Part shown: positions 32,614 to 42,100 of the stretch, in pieces
Position numbering within the stretch: position 1 is the stretch's first letter
Layout of the letters: every line of letters begins with the position of its first letter
Origin: Halomonas chromatireducens
GTDB lineage: Bacteria > Pseudomonadota > Gammaproteobacteria > Pseudomonadales > Halomonadaceae
Assembly: GCF_001545155.1 (NCBI RefSeq)
Contig: NZ_CP014226.1
Location: forward strand, 337,467-401,466
Length of the DNA stretch: 64,000 bases
Direction: 5' to 3'
Notes under the pieces: generated by a model
Told to the model about the DNA's origin: nothing
Database searches by the model: none
The model's input: only the letters and a program-made list of their open reading frames with translations
Position numbers and translations under genes: made by a program

Positions 32614-35061
32614 TTAATCTTGGCCTGATGTTATCCCCAACCCGCTCACCCTCACTACCTCCCTCGTCACCGCCTCATCCAGCATCCCGCGGCCCGTCTC
32701 CACCAGCGTTAGCCAATCGCGTGCGCGGGTGATGCCGGTGTAGACCAGCTCGCGGGTGAGGATTGGGTTGGGCGCGTCGGGGAGCAGCAGGGTGGTGTGG
32801 GTGAATTCCGAGCCCTGGGATTTGTGTACCGTCATGGCGAATACGGTTTCCACCGCCTGCAGGCGGCTGGGCAGCACCCACTTGATGTCGCCACTGCCGT
32901 CGCTTGCCGGGAAGGCGACGCGCAGCAGGGTGCGGCCGGGCGATTCGCTGGCGCTGCGGGCCTCGGGCACGGCGAGGGTGATGCCGATATCGCCGTTCAT
33001 CAGCCCCAGGCTGTAGTCGTTGCGGGTGACGAGCACCGGGCGGCCTTCGAACCAGCCCTGTTCCAGCTCCGGGTCGCTGGCCTTGAGCCAGCCGGCGCGC
33101 CGGAGTGCCCGGCCGATGCGTGGGTTCAATCCTTGTATGCCCCATGGGCCTTTCCTCAGTGCGCACAGCAACTGGAAGTGGCCATGGGCGGCGAGCACCT
33201 GGCGGGCCCAGTCGTCATAGGGCTGGCGCGCTTCGCCTTCGCCGAAGAAGGGTTGTGCGGGGCGCGCTGCTTTCATCACTTCAAGGTAGTGGCCGTAGCC
33301 GACCGGTGGCGCGATGGGTTCGCTACGGCGGTCGTGGCGGCCTTCACTGCTATTGGCGAAGCCTGTCGGGTTGCCGTTTACCACCAGGCGGTCCAGCGCT
33401 GGGTCGTCGGCATCCGCCAGGGCGAGACGGGCAATATCGGCGTAGCCCTGCTGGAAGATCTCCCGTACGGCGCGCTTCTTTTCCTTCTGCCCATGATCGG
33501 GACCAAGCGGGCGGTTGACCGCTTCGGCGAGCTGGCCGATGCCGCTTTTCGCATCGAAGCGATGGCTTACCCGCAGCATGGCGATGGCCTGGTCCAGCGG
33601 CAGGCCGCTCTCGTCTCGGTATCGTTCAGGAATCGGCGTGCCAGTCACCCGTTCCAGCCAGTCGCAGGAGGCCGGGGTGTAGTGGCCGCCTTCGGCGCGC
33701 TGGCAGAGGTCGCCGAGTACGGCGCCGGCTTCCACCGAGGCGAGCTGGTCCTTGTCGCCGAGCAGGATCAGCCGCGCCCTGGGCGGCAGGGCGGTGAGCA
33801 CGGCGGCCATCATCTCGATATCCACCATCGAGGCTTCGTCGATCACCAGGGCGTCCAGCGCCAGCGGGTTGCCGGCGTAGTGGCGGAAGTGACGGGTGTC
33901 CGGTCGCGAGCCCAGAAGGCGGTGCAGCGTGGTCACTTCGGTGGGGATGCTGTCGCGCAGGGTTGAGATATCCACACCCTGTTGGCCCACGGCGGCGGCC
34001 AGTTCCACCAGCGAAAGCCCCTGCACCTGCTTGGCGATGGATTCGTTGAGGCGAGCCGCGGCCTTGCCGGTGGGGGCGGCCAGGCGGATACGCAGCGGGC
34101 GTGGGGCGCCTGAGCCTGCTTGCACCGGCTCGCCCAGGGCCAGCGCCTGCAACAGGGCGAGCAATTTGACCACGGTGGTGGTCTTGCCGGTGCCGGGGCC
34201 GCCGGTGATCACCGCGAAGTGTGCCTGGGCGGCGAGGGCGCAGGCGATTTTTTGCCAGTCGATGTCCGCGCTGCTGGGGAAGAGGGAATCAAGAGCAGTG
34301 GCGAAGCGGTTAGTGTCGGTGGCGTCACCCGGGCGCCTATCGGCGCCAGTCGTGAGCTGAAGCTTCCTCCTACAGATTTCGTCGCTTGTGCTGGAGGGTA
34401 AGGCGTCGTCGCTTGTGCCCAGTCTTGCCGAGATGTGGTGGCGAATATCCCGCTCGTACTGCCAGTAGCGGCGCAGGTAGAGCCGCACGTTGCCGTCGTG
34501 CTCGCTGCGCACCAGCGGGGTGTTTCCTGGGCCACTACCGTCCGCCACCAGGGCGGGATGGTGCAGGGCGTCGCGCCAGGTGGCGAGTTCCAGCCCTGCC
34601 AGCAGGTCGCTGGGCAGCGGCGGCGGGTCGCTGAGGTCGTCGCCTTCCGGCGGCAGCGAGAGCGCCAGGTCGGGCGCGGCCAGGGTCTGGGCGAGATCGA
34701 GGCAGACGTGGCCGCGGCCGAGCTGATGGCTGGCAAGGGCAGCTGCGAGCAGCAGCAGGGGAGGGGCGTCGCTCACTTCACGCTGGAAGAAGCTGGCCAG
34801 TGCCCGGTCCAGCGCACGCAGCCAGCCGCGCTCCACCCAGCGGTCGAGCAGGGCGAACAGCGCTTGGGTGTCGTGAAGCGCGGCCAGGGGCGGTTCCGGC
34901 CTGGTGGGTTCGCTCTTGCCTGGTGCGTCGCCAATGCCTGCTTCGGTGCTAGCATTTGATTCGTTGCTAATACCTACTTCGTTACTGGCGCCTGATTCCT
35001 CACCGAGATCGGCGAACAGGTCCGGGGTGGCGTCGTCGTGGTGCTTGCTGCGCTTGCTCAT
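32614..35061 (-). CDS. recD: Exodeoxyribonuclease V subunit alpha (RecD)
   Basis: 815 residues, versus about 608 in E. coli. RecD is the fast 5'-3' helicase of RecBCD. Walker A GGPGTGKT lies at 287-294, Walker B VIDEASMVD about 415, and the C-terminal helicase motif TVHKSQGSEFTHT precedes [16 protein letters not shown]. The first 60 residues are a low-complexity Asn/Ser/Glu tract. Residues about 222-250 come from a repeat-like insertion (see 34331-34375). The start overlaps recB by 4 bp (ATGA). Another copy of its 3' end is found at 31730-31912. The complex repairs double-strand breaks and degrades foreign linear DNA. Confidence 0.95.
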   Translation of the reverse strand: MSKRSKHHDDATPDLFADLGEESGASNEVGISNESNASTEAGIGDAPGKSEPTRPEPPLAALHDTQALFALLDRWVERGWLRALDRALASFFQREVSDAPPLLLLAAALASHQLGRGHVCLDLAQTLAAPDLALSLPPEGDDLSDPPPLPSDLLAGLELATWRDALHHPALVADGSGPGNTPLVRSEHDGNVRLYLRRYWQYERDIRHHISARLGTSDDALPSSTSDEICRRKLQLTTGADRRPGDATDTNRFATALDSLFPSSADIDWQKIACALAAQAHFAVITGGPGTGKTTTVVKLLALLQALALGEPVQAGSGAPRPLRIRLAAPTGKAAARLNESIAKQVQGLSLVELAAAVGQQGVDISTLRDSIPTEVTTLHRLLGSRPDTRHFRHYAGNPLALDALVIDEASMVDIEMMAAVLTALPPRARLILLGDKDQLASVEAGAVLGDLCQRAEGGHYTPASCDWLERVTGTPIPERYRDESGLPLDQAIAMLRVSHRFDAKSGIGQLAEAVNRPLGPDHGQKEKKRAVREIFQQGYADIARLALADADDPALDRLVVNGNPTGFANSSEGRHDRRSEPIAPPVGYGHYLEVMKAARPAQPFFGEGEARQPYDDWARQVLAAHGHFQLLCALRKGPWGIQGLNPRIGRALRRAGWLKASDPELEQGWFEGRPVLVTRNDYSLGLMNGDIGITLAVPEARSASESPGRTLLRVAFPASDGSGDIKWVLPSRLQAVETVFAMTVHKSQGSEFTHTTLLLPDAPNPILTRELVYTGITRARDWLTLVETGRGMLDEAVTREVVRVSGLGITSGQD
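34331..34375. repeat. REP-like palindromic insertion inside recD
   Basis: Contains GGCGCC-TATC-GGCGCC and GAAGCTTC palindromes. On the minus strand the run TGTAGGAGGAAGCTTCAGCT resembles the dispersed 'TGTAGGAGCGAGCTTGCTCG' class of intergenic repeats of pseudomonads. It falls in the linker before the first helicase domain, in a stretch without counterpart in E. coli RecD. Confidence 0.55.
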
Positions 35062-38000
35062 GCCGGCGCCTCCGTTGCCTGAGTGGCGGTGTTCGCCGCT
35101 TGGGTGTCGCCCCGGAAGAGCGCATCCATCGCTTCGATCAGCTGGCGCGGGGGGCGCTCGGCGTGCACGCCGCGGCTCTCGGCATTGGCGCCACGCAGGA
35201 ATACGGTGAGCGAGCCGCCGATGTGGCGGTCGTAATCGTAGCCCGGCAGCCGCGCCTTGAGCAGCCGGTGCAGGGCCAGCAGGTAGAGCGCGTACTGCAG
35301 GTCGTAGCGTTTCTCGGCCACCGCCTGGCGCATCGCCTCGGGGCTGTAGGCGCTGTCGTCCGGCCCCAGGTGGTTCGATTTCCAGTCGGCCACGTAGTAG
35401 CGCCCTTCATGCTCGAACACCAGGTCGATGAAGCCCTTGAGCATGCCGTTGAGGGTGTCGGTATCCAGCGCGGGGCGCGGCAGGCTGGTATCTGCGCTGC
35501 CATAAGGGCTAGGGAGTGTGTAAGCACTTACGAGGGCGTCCAGCTGGCGGGTGTCGACCTTGCTGGCGGCGAACCAGAATTCCATCTCCACCTGGTAGCT
35601 CGTGAGCGTTTCGAGCGTAAGGCTGCCCGCGCCATTGGGAAGCGGCAGCGGGGCGGCGAGCAGGGTGCCGAACCAGACGTGCAGGGTATTCAGCCACGGC
35701 TGCCAGCCGCGCACCTGGCAGCGCCGGGCCAGGGTCTCCTCGCGCAGGGCCGGGTCGCGGGCCACGCGGGCGAAGCCTAACTCGCCGGCCCATTCGAGAA
35801 TGCCGTGCAGGAAGGTGCCGGGGCCGGGGCCCCTCGGAAACCTGTGCAAGGAGGGCAGCGGTTCGCTCTGGCCGCTGTCATGGGGCTCTTCAATCACTTC
35901 CAGCGCGGTGGCCTCCATAGCGGTGGCCGGCTCGGGCAGGCTGCCGTTTCGCTGCGCTTCGCTGTCATGGGGGGTAGAACGTAAGTCAGCCCTTACTGGG
36001 GCGCTTACCATTTCGCCCGAGAGGCGCAGCGCCGAGTAGCTGGCGATCCACCAGTGCTCGCGGGCGGGGCGTGCGGGCGTGCGCGCTTCGCCCAGGGCAT
36101 CGTCGCGCTCTGTCTGGGTGACGATCTGGGCGTGGGCCGGCGGTGCCGGGGCGATCTCGATGGCGGCGCAGTCCCCCTTGAGCTGCTTCAGTGCTTCTTC
36201 AAAAACACTGGGTCCGATGGGCGCGCCATTGGCCAGCAGCTGGCCGATGGCGCTGCCTTCGCCGCCCTTGAGCGGGGCCATGCCGAGCCAGGTGGCGTGG
36301 CGCGCCCGGGTCAACGCCACGTAGAGCTTGCGCAGGTCCTCGCCCAGGCGCTCGCGGTCGACGGTGGCCAGGGTTTCCTCGTCGGCCTCCAGGCTGATGC
36401 GCAGCCGGCCTTCGGCGTCGTGCCAGCGCAGCGGCGAGTCGTCCTTCCTGGTCGGGCGGTGGCTGCAGATAAAGGGCAGGAACACCAGCGGGTACTCCAA
36501 CCCCTTGGACTTGTGAATGGTGATGACCTGCACCAGGTCGGCGTCGCTCTCCAGGCGCAGCTTGTGGGTGTCGCCCTGGCCTTCGGGGTGGGCGATGGAT
36601 TCGGCGAGAAAGCGGATCAGCGCGTGTTCGCCATCGAGTTCCTGGCTGGCGTGCTGCAGTAATTCGCCTAGATGGAGAAGGTCGGTAAGCACTCTCTCAC
36701 CATCCACGAATGTCTGCACGGGCGAATCGCTGCGTTGCTCGGTGCTCGTAAGCTCGCCTAACCCCACGTTATGTCTCGCTTCCTGTGCGCCGAGCGCCTT
36801 GCGCTTCATCCCGTTCGACGATTCGTGGGCGGGCCCGCTCGACAGCAGTCGCGTCGCCACGTCGAAGTCGTGGATGATCTTGCGCACCAGCGGCAGCACG
36901 CCCTGGCGCTGCCACAGGCGGTGGTAGTCGCGGAACTGCAGCACGCGGCTTTCCCAGGCCAGTTCATCTTCGTTCAAACTATCCAGCGTGGCGATATCGA
37001 GCCCCAGCACCGGGGTGGCCAGGGCGGTGCGCAGCAGTCTGTCGTCTTCAGGCGCCGCACAGGCGCGCAGCCAGGCGTCGAGCTGGGCGGCGACCGGCGA
37101 GGCGAACACCTTGTCCTTGTCGGAGAGGTAGACGCTCTTCACCCCGCGCCGGGCCAGCGCCTGGCGGATCGCCCGCGCCTCGCCCAGGCCGTTGACCAGC
37201 ACCGCCATATTGGAGGGCTTGAGCGGCTTGAGGGTGTCCTCATCCTTGAAGCCGGTACGGTCCGCCTGGCCTTCGTTGAGCAGCTCGACCATATAGGAGG
37301 CGCAGCGCTCGGCCATCACGCCGTGGTAGGCGGTCTTGGAAAGCGGCTCGTCGCTGTCGAGCTGCCACAGGGTCATGGCTGGTAGTGGCTGGCCCTGGCG
37401 GGTAAGTGAGTCCTTGCGCCCTTTGGCGCCAACCGCATTGAAAGGAACGGGGTTCCCCTCGGGAGAATTGAACAGGAAGGCGCCGGGAGGGTGCGCCTCG
37501 GCGAATTCGAAGCAGCGGTTCACCGACTCGACCATCGCGCTGCTGGAGCGGAAGTTGGTGCCCAGGGTGACGTGGCGGCCTTGGGTGTCGCGGCGTGCGC
37601 GCAGGTAGGTATGGATGTCGGCGCCGCGGAAGGCGTAGATCGCCTGCTTTGGGTCGCCGATCAGGAACACGCCGGTCTCAGGCGAGTTCTCGCGGATGCG
37701 GTACACGCAGTCGAAGATGCGGTACTGCACCGGGTCGGTGTCCTGGAATTCATCGACCAGGGCGACGGGAAACTGTCGGCGGATCTGCGCGCCCAGCGCC
37801 TCACGGTTGGGGCCGGCAAGCGCCCGGTCGAGATGCGTGAGCAGCTCGTTGGGGCCCATCTCGGCGCGGCGCTCCTGCTCGCGGTCGAGCCGCGCCCGGC
37901 ACCAGTGCACGGCGTGGGTGAGCAGGTCGGCGTAGGGATCGGGCAGGGCGTTGAGCTCGTCCTGCAACGCGTCCAGCGCGGCCAGGGCCGGGTGGTTCGG

Positions 38001-39122
38001 CGGCTCGCCCTTGAGCCAGATATCGGCCATGCCCTGGGGCGTGAGGCGTTTCCAGGCGGCGTCAGTGAGGCTGGGCCAGGTGGCATCCCCCTGAGACCAG
38101 TCGCGCAGAGCGCCGAGCCAGTTGGTGCGGCTGCGGGCATTGAAGCTCTGGCCCTTGAAGGCCTTCTGCTGGGCGGCCTCTTCGAACAAATCACCCAATT
38201 GCTCGATCCACGTGGCCCACGGCGCCTTGAGCTCTGCCAGGCGCTTGGCGGTCTCGTGCTGGGCATTGGCCACGGTGTCGGCCGGGGGCGGGGCGCCTTT
38301 ATTCAGAGCCTCGGCTTCGGGCATCAGCCCGCGCACCGCCTGGTGCAGCTGTTCGGGCGTGCTCCAGTGGCGTACTACGCTAGCCAGTTCGTCGGTGTTG
38401 AGCGGGTAGTAGAAGCTGCGCCAGTAGTCGCGCACCACTTCGAGCTCCAGCTCGGTCTGGTCGTTTTCCAGGTCGAGGGAAAACAGGCTGCCGCTGTCGA
38501 AGGCGTGCTCGCGCAGCATGCGGTAGCACCAGCTGTGGATGGTGGAGACGGCGGCCTCGTCCATCCATTCGGCGGCGAGCTGCAGGCGCCGGGCGCAAGC
38601 GGGCCAGGTGTCGGGATCGTATTGGTCGCGGAGGGCGATGAGGAGTGGATCTGCTTGCTGCTGGGTGGCAACCGGGGCTGACCCCGGCGCCCCGTGTTCA
38701 GCATCGTCAGCCGCTTCGCCAGCAGAACTCCGCGGAGGCGCTGTGAACCCGTCCCTGGGCGCTACATTCTGCATCCCTGCAGAATGACCTCCGCTCTGTT
38801 CTGCTCCCGAAGCTTCGGCAAGGCCGGGCGCGGTTTCGGGCGCCTGTGGAGAGAGAAAGACTCCGGCGGCTTCCACTAGCCTCGCACGAATCCGCTCGCG
38901 TAGCTCCTGGGTGGCGGCGTTGGTGAAGGTGACGACGAGAATTTCCGGCGGCGTCAGCGGGCGCTCGAAGGCAGCCTCGTCGGCCTCCGAGCGGGCGCCG
39001 AGCACCAGGCGCACGTAGAGCAGGGCGATGGTGAAGGTCTTGCCGGTGCCCGCGCTGGCTTCGATTAAGCGGCTGCCGTGCAATGGGCACGCCAATGGGT
39101 CTAACTGAGTGACCTCGCTCAT
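35058..39122 (-). CDS. recB: Exodeoxyribonuclease V subunit beta (RecB)
   Basis: 1354 residues, versus 1180 in E. coli. UvrD-like 3'-5' helicase with Walker A ASAGTGKTF (22-30), VDEFQDTDPVQYRIF, LIGDPKQAIYAFRGAD and VITIHKSKGLEYPLVFLP in order. The C-terminal nuclease has GFIDLVFEHEG and YYVADWKSNHLG (about 1220-1245), with the metal-binding Asp and catalytic Asp/Lys. The extra length lies in at least three low-complexity inserts: about 90-160 (holding the palindromic repeat at 38721-38805), about 757-806, and about 1035-1065. It overlaps recC and recD by 4 bp each, forming the operon recC-recB-recD. Confidence 0.96.
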   Translation of the reverse strand: MSEVTQLDPLACPLHGSRLIEASAGTGKTFTIALLYVRLVLGARSEADEAAFERPLTPPEILVVTFTNAATQELRERIRARLVEAAGVFLSPQAPETAPGLAEASGAEQSGGHSAGMQNVAPRDGFTAPPRSSAGEAADDAEHGAPGSAPVATQQQADPLLIALRDQYDPDTWPACARRLQLAAEWMDEAAVSTIHSWCYRMLREHAFDSGSLFSLDLENDQTELELEVVRDYWRSFYYPLNTDELASVVRHWSTPEQLHQAVRGLMPEAEALNKGAPPPADTVANAQHETAKRLAELKAPWATWIEQLGDLFEEAAQQKAFKGQSFNARSRTNWLGALRDWSQGDATWPSLTDAAWKRLTPQGMADIWLKGEPPNHPALAALDALQDELNALPDPYADLLTHAVHWCRARLDREQERRAEMGPNELLTHLDRALAGPNREALGAQIRRQFPVALVDEFQDTDPVQYRIFDCVYRIRENSPETGVFLIGDPKQAIYAFRGADIHTYLRARRDTQGRHVTLGTNFRSSSAMVESVNRCFEFAEAHPPGAFLFNSPEGNPVPFNAVGAKGRKDSLTRQGQPLPAMTLWQLDSDEPLSKTAYHGVMAERCASYMVELLNEGQADRTGFKDEDTLKPLKPSNMAVLVNGLGEARAIRQALARRGVKSVYLSDKDKVFASPVAAQLDAWLRACAAPEDDRLLRTALATPVLGLDIATLDSLNEDELAWESRVLQFRDYHRLWQRQGVLPLVRKIIHDFDVATRLLSSGPAHESSNGMKRKALGAQEARHNVGLGELTSTEQRSDSPVQTFVDGERVLTDLLHLGELLQHASQELDGEHALIRFLAESIAHPEGQGDTHKLRLESDADLVQVITIHKSKGLEYPLVFLPFICSHRPTRKDDSPLRWHDAEGRLRISLEADEETLATVDRERLGEDLRKLYVALTRARHATWLGMAPLKGGEGSAIGQLLANGAPIGPSVFEEALKQLKGDCAAIEIAPAPPAHAQIVTQTERDDALGEARTPARPAREHWWIASYSALRLSGEMVSAPVRADLRSTPHDSEAQRNGSLPEPATAMEATALEVIEEPHDSGQSEPLPSLHRFPRGPGPGTFLHGILEWAGELGFARVARDPALREETLARRCQVRGWQPWLNTLHVWFGTLLAAPLPLPNGAGSLTLETLTSYQVEMEFWFAASKVDTRQLDALVSAYTLPSPYGSADTSLPRPALDTDTLNGMLKGFIDLVFEHEGRYYVADWKSNHLGPDDSAYSPEAMRQAVAEKRYDLQYALYLLALHRLLKARLPGYDYDRHIGGSLTVFLRGANAESRGVHAERPPRQLIEAMDALFRGDTQAANTATQATEAPA
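35981..36008. repeat. Palindromic segment inside recB (third insert)
   Basis: GTAAGTCAGCCC and GGGGCGCTTAC bracket a TTACT core, forming an imperfect hairpin (GTAAG / CTTAC outer arms, GCCC / GGGC inner). It lies in a recB stretch encoding VSAPVRADLRS that looks like an insert relative to E. coli RecB. Confidence 0.4.
36700..36840. repeat. Insert-like segment inside recB (second insert)
   Basis: Encodes about residues 760-806 (GMKRKALGAQEARHNVGLGE and beyond), between two recognisable RecB blocks (DFDVATRLL and LTDLLHLGELLQ) that lie almost side by side in E. coli RecB. The composition and frame look like translated intergenic DNA. The nature of the repeat is uncertain. Confidence 0.4.
38721..38805. 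repeat. 85-bp palindromic repeat embedded in frame in recB
   Basis: Outer arms of 18 bp (38721-38738 and 38788-38805, 16 of 18 paired) enclose an inner perfect hairpin CATTCTGCA-TCCC-TGCAGAATG (38765-38786) and the CTCCGCGGAG palindrome. The structure is that of an extragenic palindromic element. It is read through by recB as residues 106-134 (EQSGGHSAGMQNVAPRDG and on). Confidence 0.75.
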
Positions 39123-42100
39123 CCCTTGCTCCCCGCTTTCTTCTCTTCTGTCTCCTTCCCGCTCTCTTTCTTGTCGCCTTTGACGGCCAGGTGTACCGGG
39201 GCGAGCAGCCGTTCGGTGAGTTCGGCAAAACCGAGTCTGTCCTGGCGGGCTTCGTAGAGCCGGGTGAAGGTTGGCCAGCGGTGGGCGAGGTAGGCGTTAC
39301 GGCCCACTTCGCCGGCGTTGTAGTCGTCACCCTCGTAGGTCTTGCGGGCAGCGTGCCAGGCGTCGCTGTCGCGCTCACTCTCTGGTGGGTGTTGTGAAGA
39401 GCCAAGTTTGCTCAGCCAGACGAAGGCGGTGTCGCAGGCCAGCGGCAGCGGCTCGCGCATGCCGGCCTGCCAGGTTTTGACGATCTCGCGCAGGTGCCCG
39501 CGGGCGAGTTCCGGGTCGAGGGGCGGCAGCGTTACGTGGCCGGCCTTGGAGAGCAGCCGGGTGGTCAAAGGGTGGCCTTCCAGATGACCGGCCAGGTGCG
39601 TCACCCAGTGGCGCAGGATGTGTTGCCAGTGGTACTTGCCCTTCTTGATCAGGCTGCTGCTGACCAGCACCAGGTGGCAGCGGTTGCCCTCTGGGTCGCT
39701 GCGCAGTTCGTCGAGCCAGTCTTCCACGGGGGGCGCGCCGGGCACGTTGAGCTGCACCGGCTCGGGCTCTTCGATGGCGTGGGGCCACTCGTCCAGCGCG
39801 GCCTCATAGGCTTCGAACAGCTCCGGCATCGGTTCGGTGAGCTGCTCGCGCATGCGCTCGCCGAAGGCGCCCATGGCCAGCACGCCTTGGCCCTGCAGTC
39901 GGTCGAGGGTGGCCAGCATGGCCGGCTCGCGGGGTTGGTTCTCGTCCACGGCGCGGCGCTGCTCGCGGATCAGCAGGTCCTGCAACTGCCAGTTGCCGAG
40001 GCCGTCCAGGGCGAAGGGCTCGTGGTCGAGGCTGACGATGTCCTCGCGCTCGAGGAACACTTTGAGGCGGGTGGTAAAGAAGGCCTTGGCAGGATCGCGC
40101 AGGAAGTTGCCGAGTTGGGCCAGCGTCAGCGGCGTGTCCTGTTTATATGCCTCCAGGTCGAGGGGCGCTGCTTCCGCTGTCGCTTCTCCGTGCATGTCGC
40201 GCCACTCGTGGGCGTAGGTAAACAGCCGCCGGGTCGAGACGTTGCGCTCGGCCTGCTGTGCCTCGCTGGGGAAGTAGGTGCGGCTGAACGGCTGCAGCGG
40301 GTGTGCGGTGGTGAGGGCGTCGAGCAAATCGCTGCCGTCGCTTTCGCCCTTGTCGGAAAGGCACCAACCGGCCCGGAGGTGATCGCGCAGCTGGCCGACC
40401 AGCACCGAGGGCGGCTTCTCTCCGTTGTCGACGATGCTGCGGCCCACCCAACTGACGTAGAGCTGCTCCCGGGCGGAGAGCAGCGCTTCCAGGAACAGGT
40501 AGCGGTCATCCTCGCGGCGCGAGCGGTCGCCGGGGCGGTAGTCGCCGTTCATCAGGTCGAAGTCCATCGGCGGCTGACTGCGCGGGTAGTCGCCGTCGTT
40601 CATGCCCAGCAGGCAGACGCGCTTGAAGGGGATGGCGCGCATCGGCATCAGGGTGGCGAAGTTCACCGCGCCGGCCATGAAGCGCTGGGACAGGCTCGAT
40701 TCGTCGATCTGCCCCAGCCAGTGCTCGCGCACCACGGAGAGCGGAAGGTCGCGGATCAGCTCGGCCTCCTGGGCGCTCTCTTGCCACTCCTGCAGTTTCT
40801 GTTCGAGTTGGGCCAGCATCAGGCTGTCGTCGGGCGTGTCGGCGAGGAAGCTCGCCTCCAGCAGGGCGCGCAGGCGCTGCACCCAGCCGGCCACGTCGGT
40901 GGGCTCACGCAGGGTGCGCCACTGCTGTTCCAGAGTTTCCAGCAGCGCGGCGAGGGGCCCGGCCAGCGCCGCTTCCAGCCCGCCGATGTCGTCGAAGGGC
41001 TCGATGCCCTGCCACGGGCCGCTGGCAGCCTCGCCCACGGCGTAGCCCAGCAATAGCCGGCGCAGGCCGAAGGCCCAGGTGTTCTGCTCCATGCCCTGTG
41101 GCAGGTCGAGGCTGCCACGCTGGCCGGCATTGAGCCCCCAGCGGATGCCGGCGCCTTCGATCCAGCGGCGCAGGGTGGGTACGTCGTCCTCATTGAGCCC
41201 GAAACGTGTGCGCAGGGCGGGCACGTCGATCAGGTCGAGCAGGTCGCTCACCGAGAGGCGCAGCTCCGGCAGGCGCAGAAGTTTCTCCAGCGCGATCAGC
41301 AGCGGCAGGCGGTGGCGGCTGCCCTGGTCGGAGAGCGTGAAGGGGATGTAGCGCGGGTCGTCGCGTTCCAGTTGGCCCCTCGCATACTGACCAAAGACCG
41401 CCTGCACATGGGGCGCGTAGTGGTCGATGTCCGGCACCATCACGATCACGTCGCGGGGCTTGAGGCTGGGGTCGGCGCTGAAGGCGGCGAGCAGCTGGTC
41501 GTGGAGGATCTCCACCTCGCGCTGGGGGCTGTGGGCGGCGTGGAAGACGATGGAGTCGTCGCGGCTGGGGTCCACCGCCGGCCAGGTCTCGCGGGTTTCG
41601 TGCAGCGGGCGCAGCTCGCGGATGTCGTCCTGCAGCTGCTGCAGCAGCCGGCCGTCCCCTTCGCGCACGAAGGGCTCGAACAGGTCGATGCGCAGCGAGT
41701 CGGCGGCGAACAGGCGCTCGTACTGCTGGGCGTCGTCGTGCTCGTCGAGCAGGCGCAGGTAGTCGCGGCCCTGCTTGCCCCAGGCGGCCAGCAGCGGCTG
41801 GGCGTGCAGGTGGAGGCTTTCCGCTCCGTCGCCATTAGCGTCAGCGTCGCCAAGGCCAAGCACGTCGAGCCGGGCGGGCATGCCGACCTTGCGCTGCTGC
41901 CGGTAGCGCTGGGCGCGGAGCAGGTCCTTGTGCTCGATGATGTCGGCCCAGTAGTGCTGGCAGGGGTTGTGCACGCACAGCACCACCTGGCTGCAGCGGG
42001 CGATGGCGGCCAGCGCTTCCAGCGACTGCTGCGGCAGCGAGGAGATGCCGAACACCATGACTCGCCGCGGCAGGCCGGCGGGGCGGTTGTCGCCGTCGAG

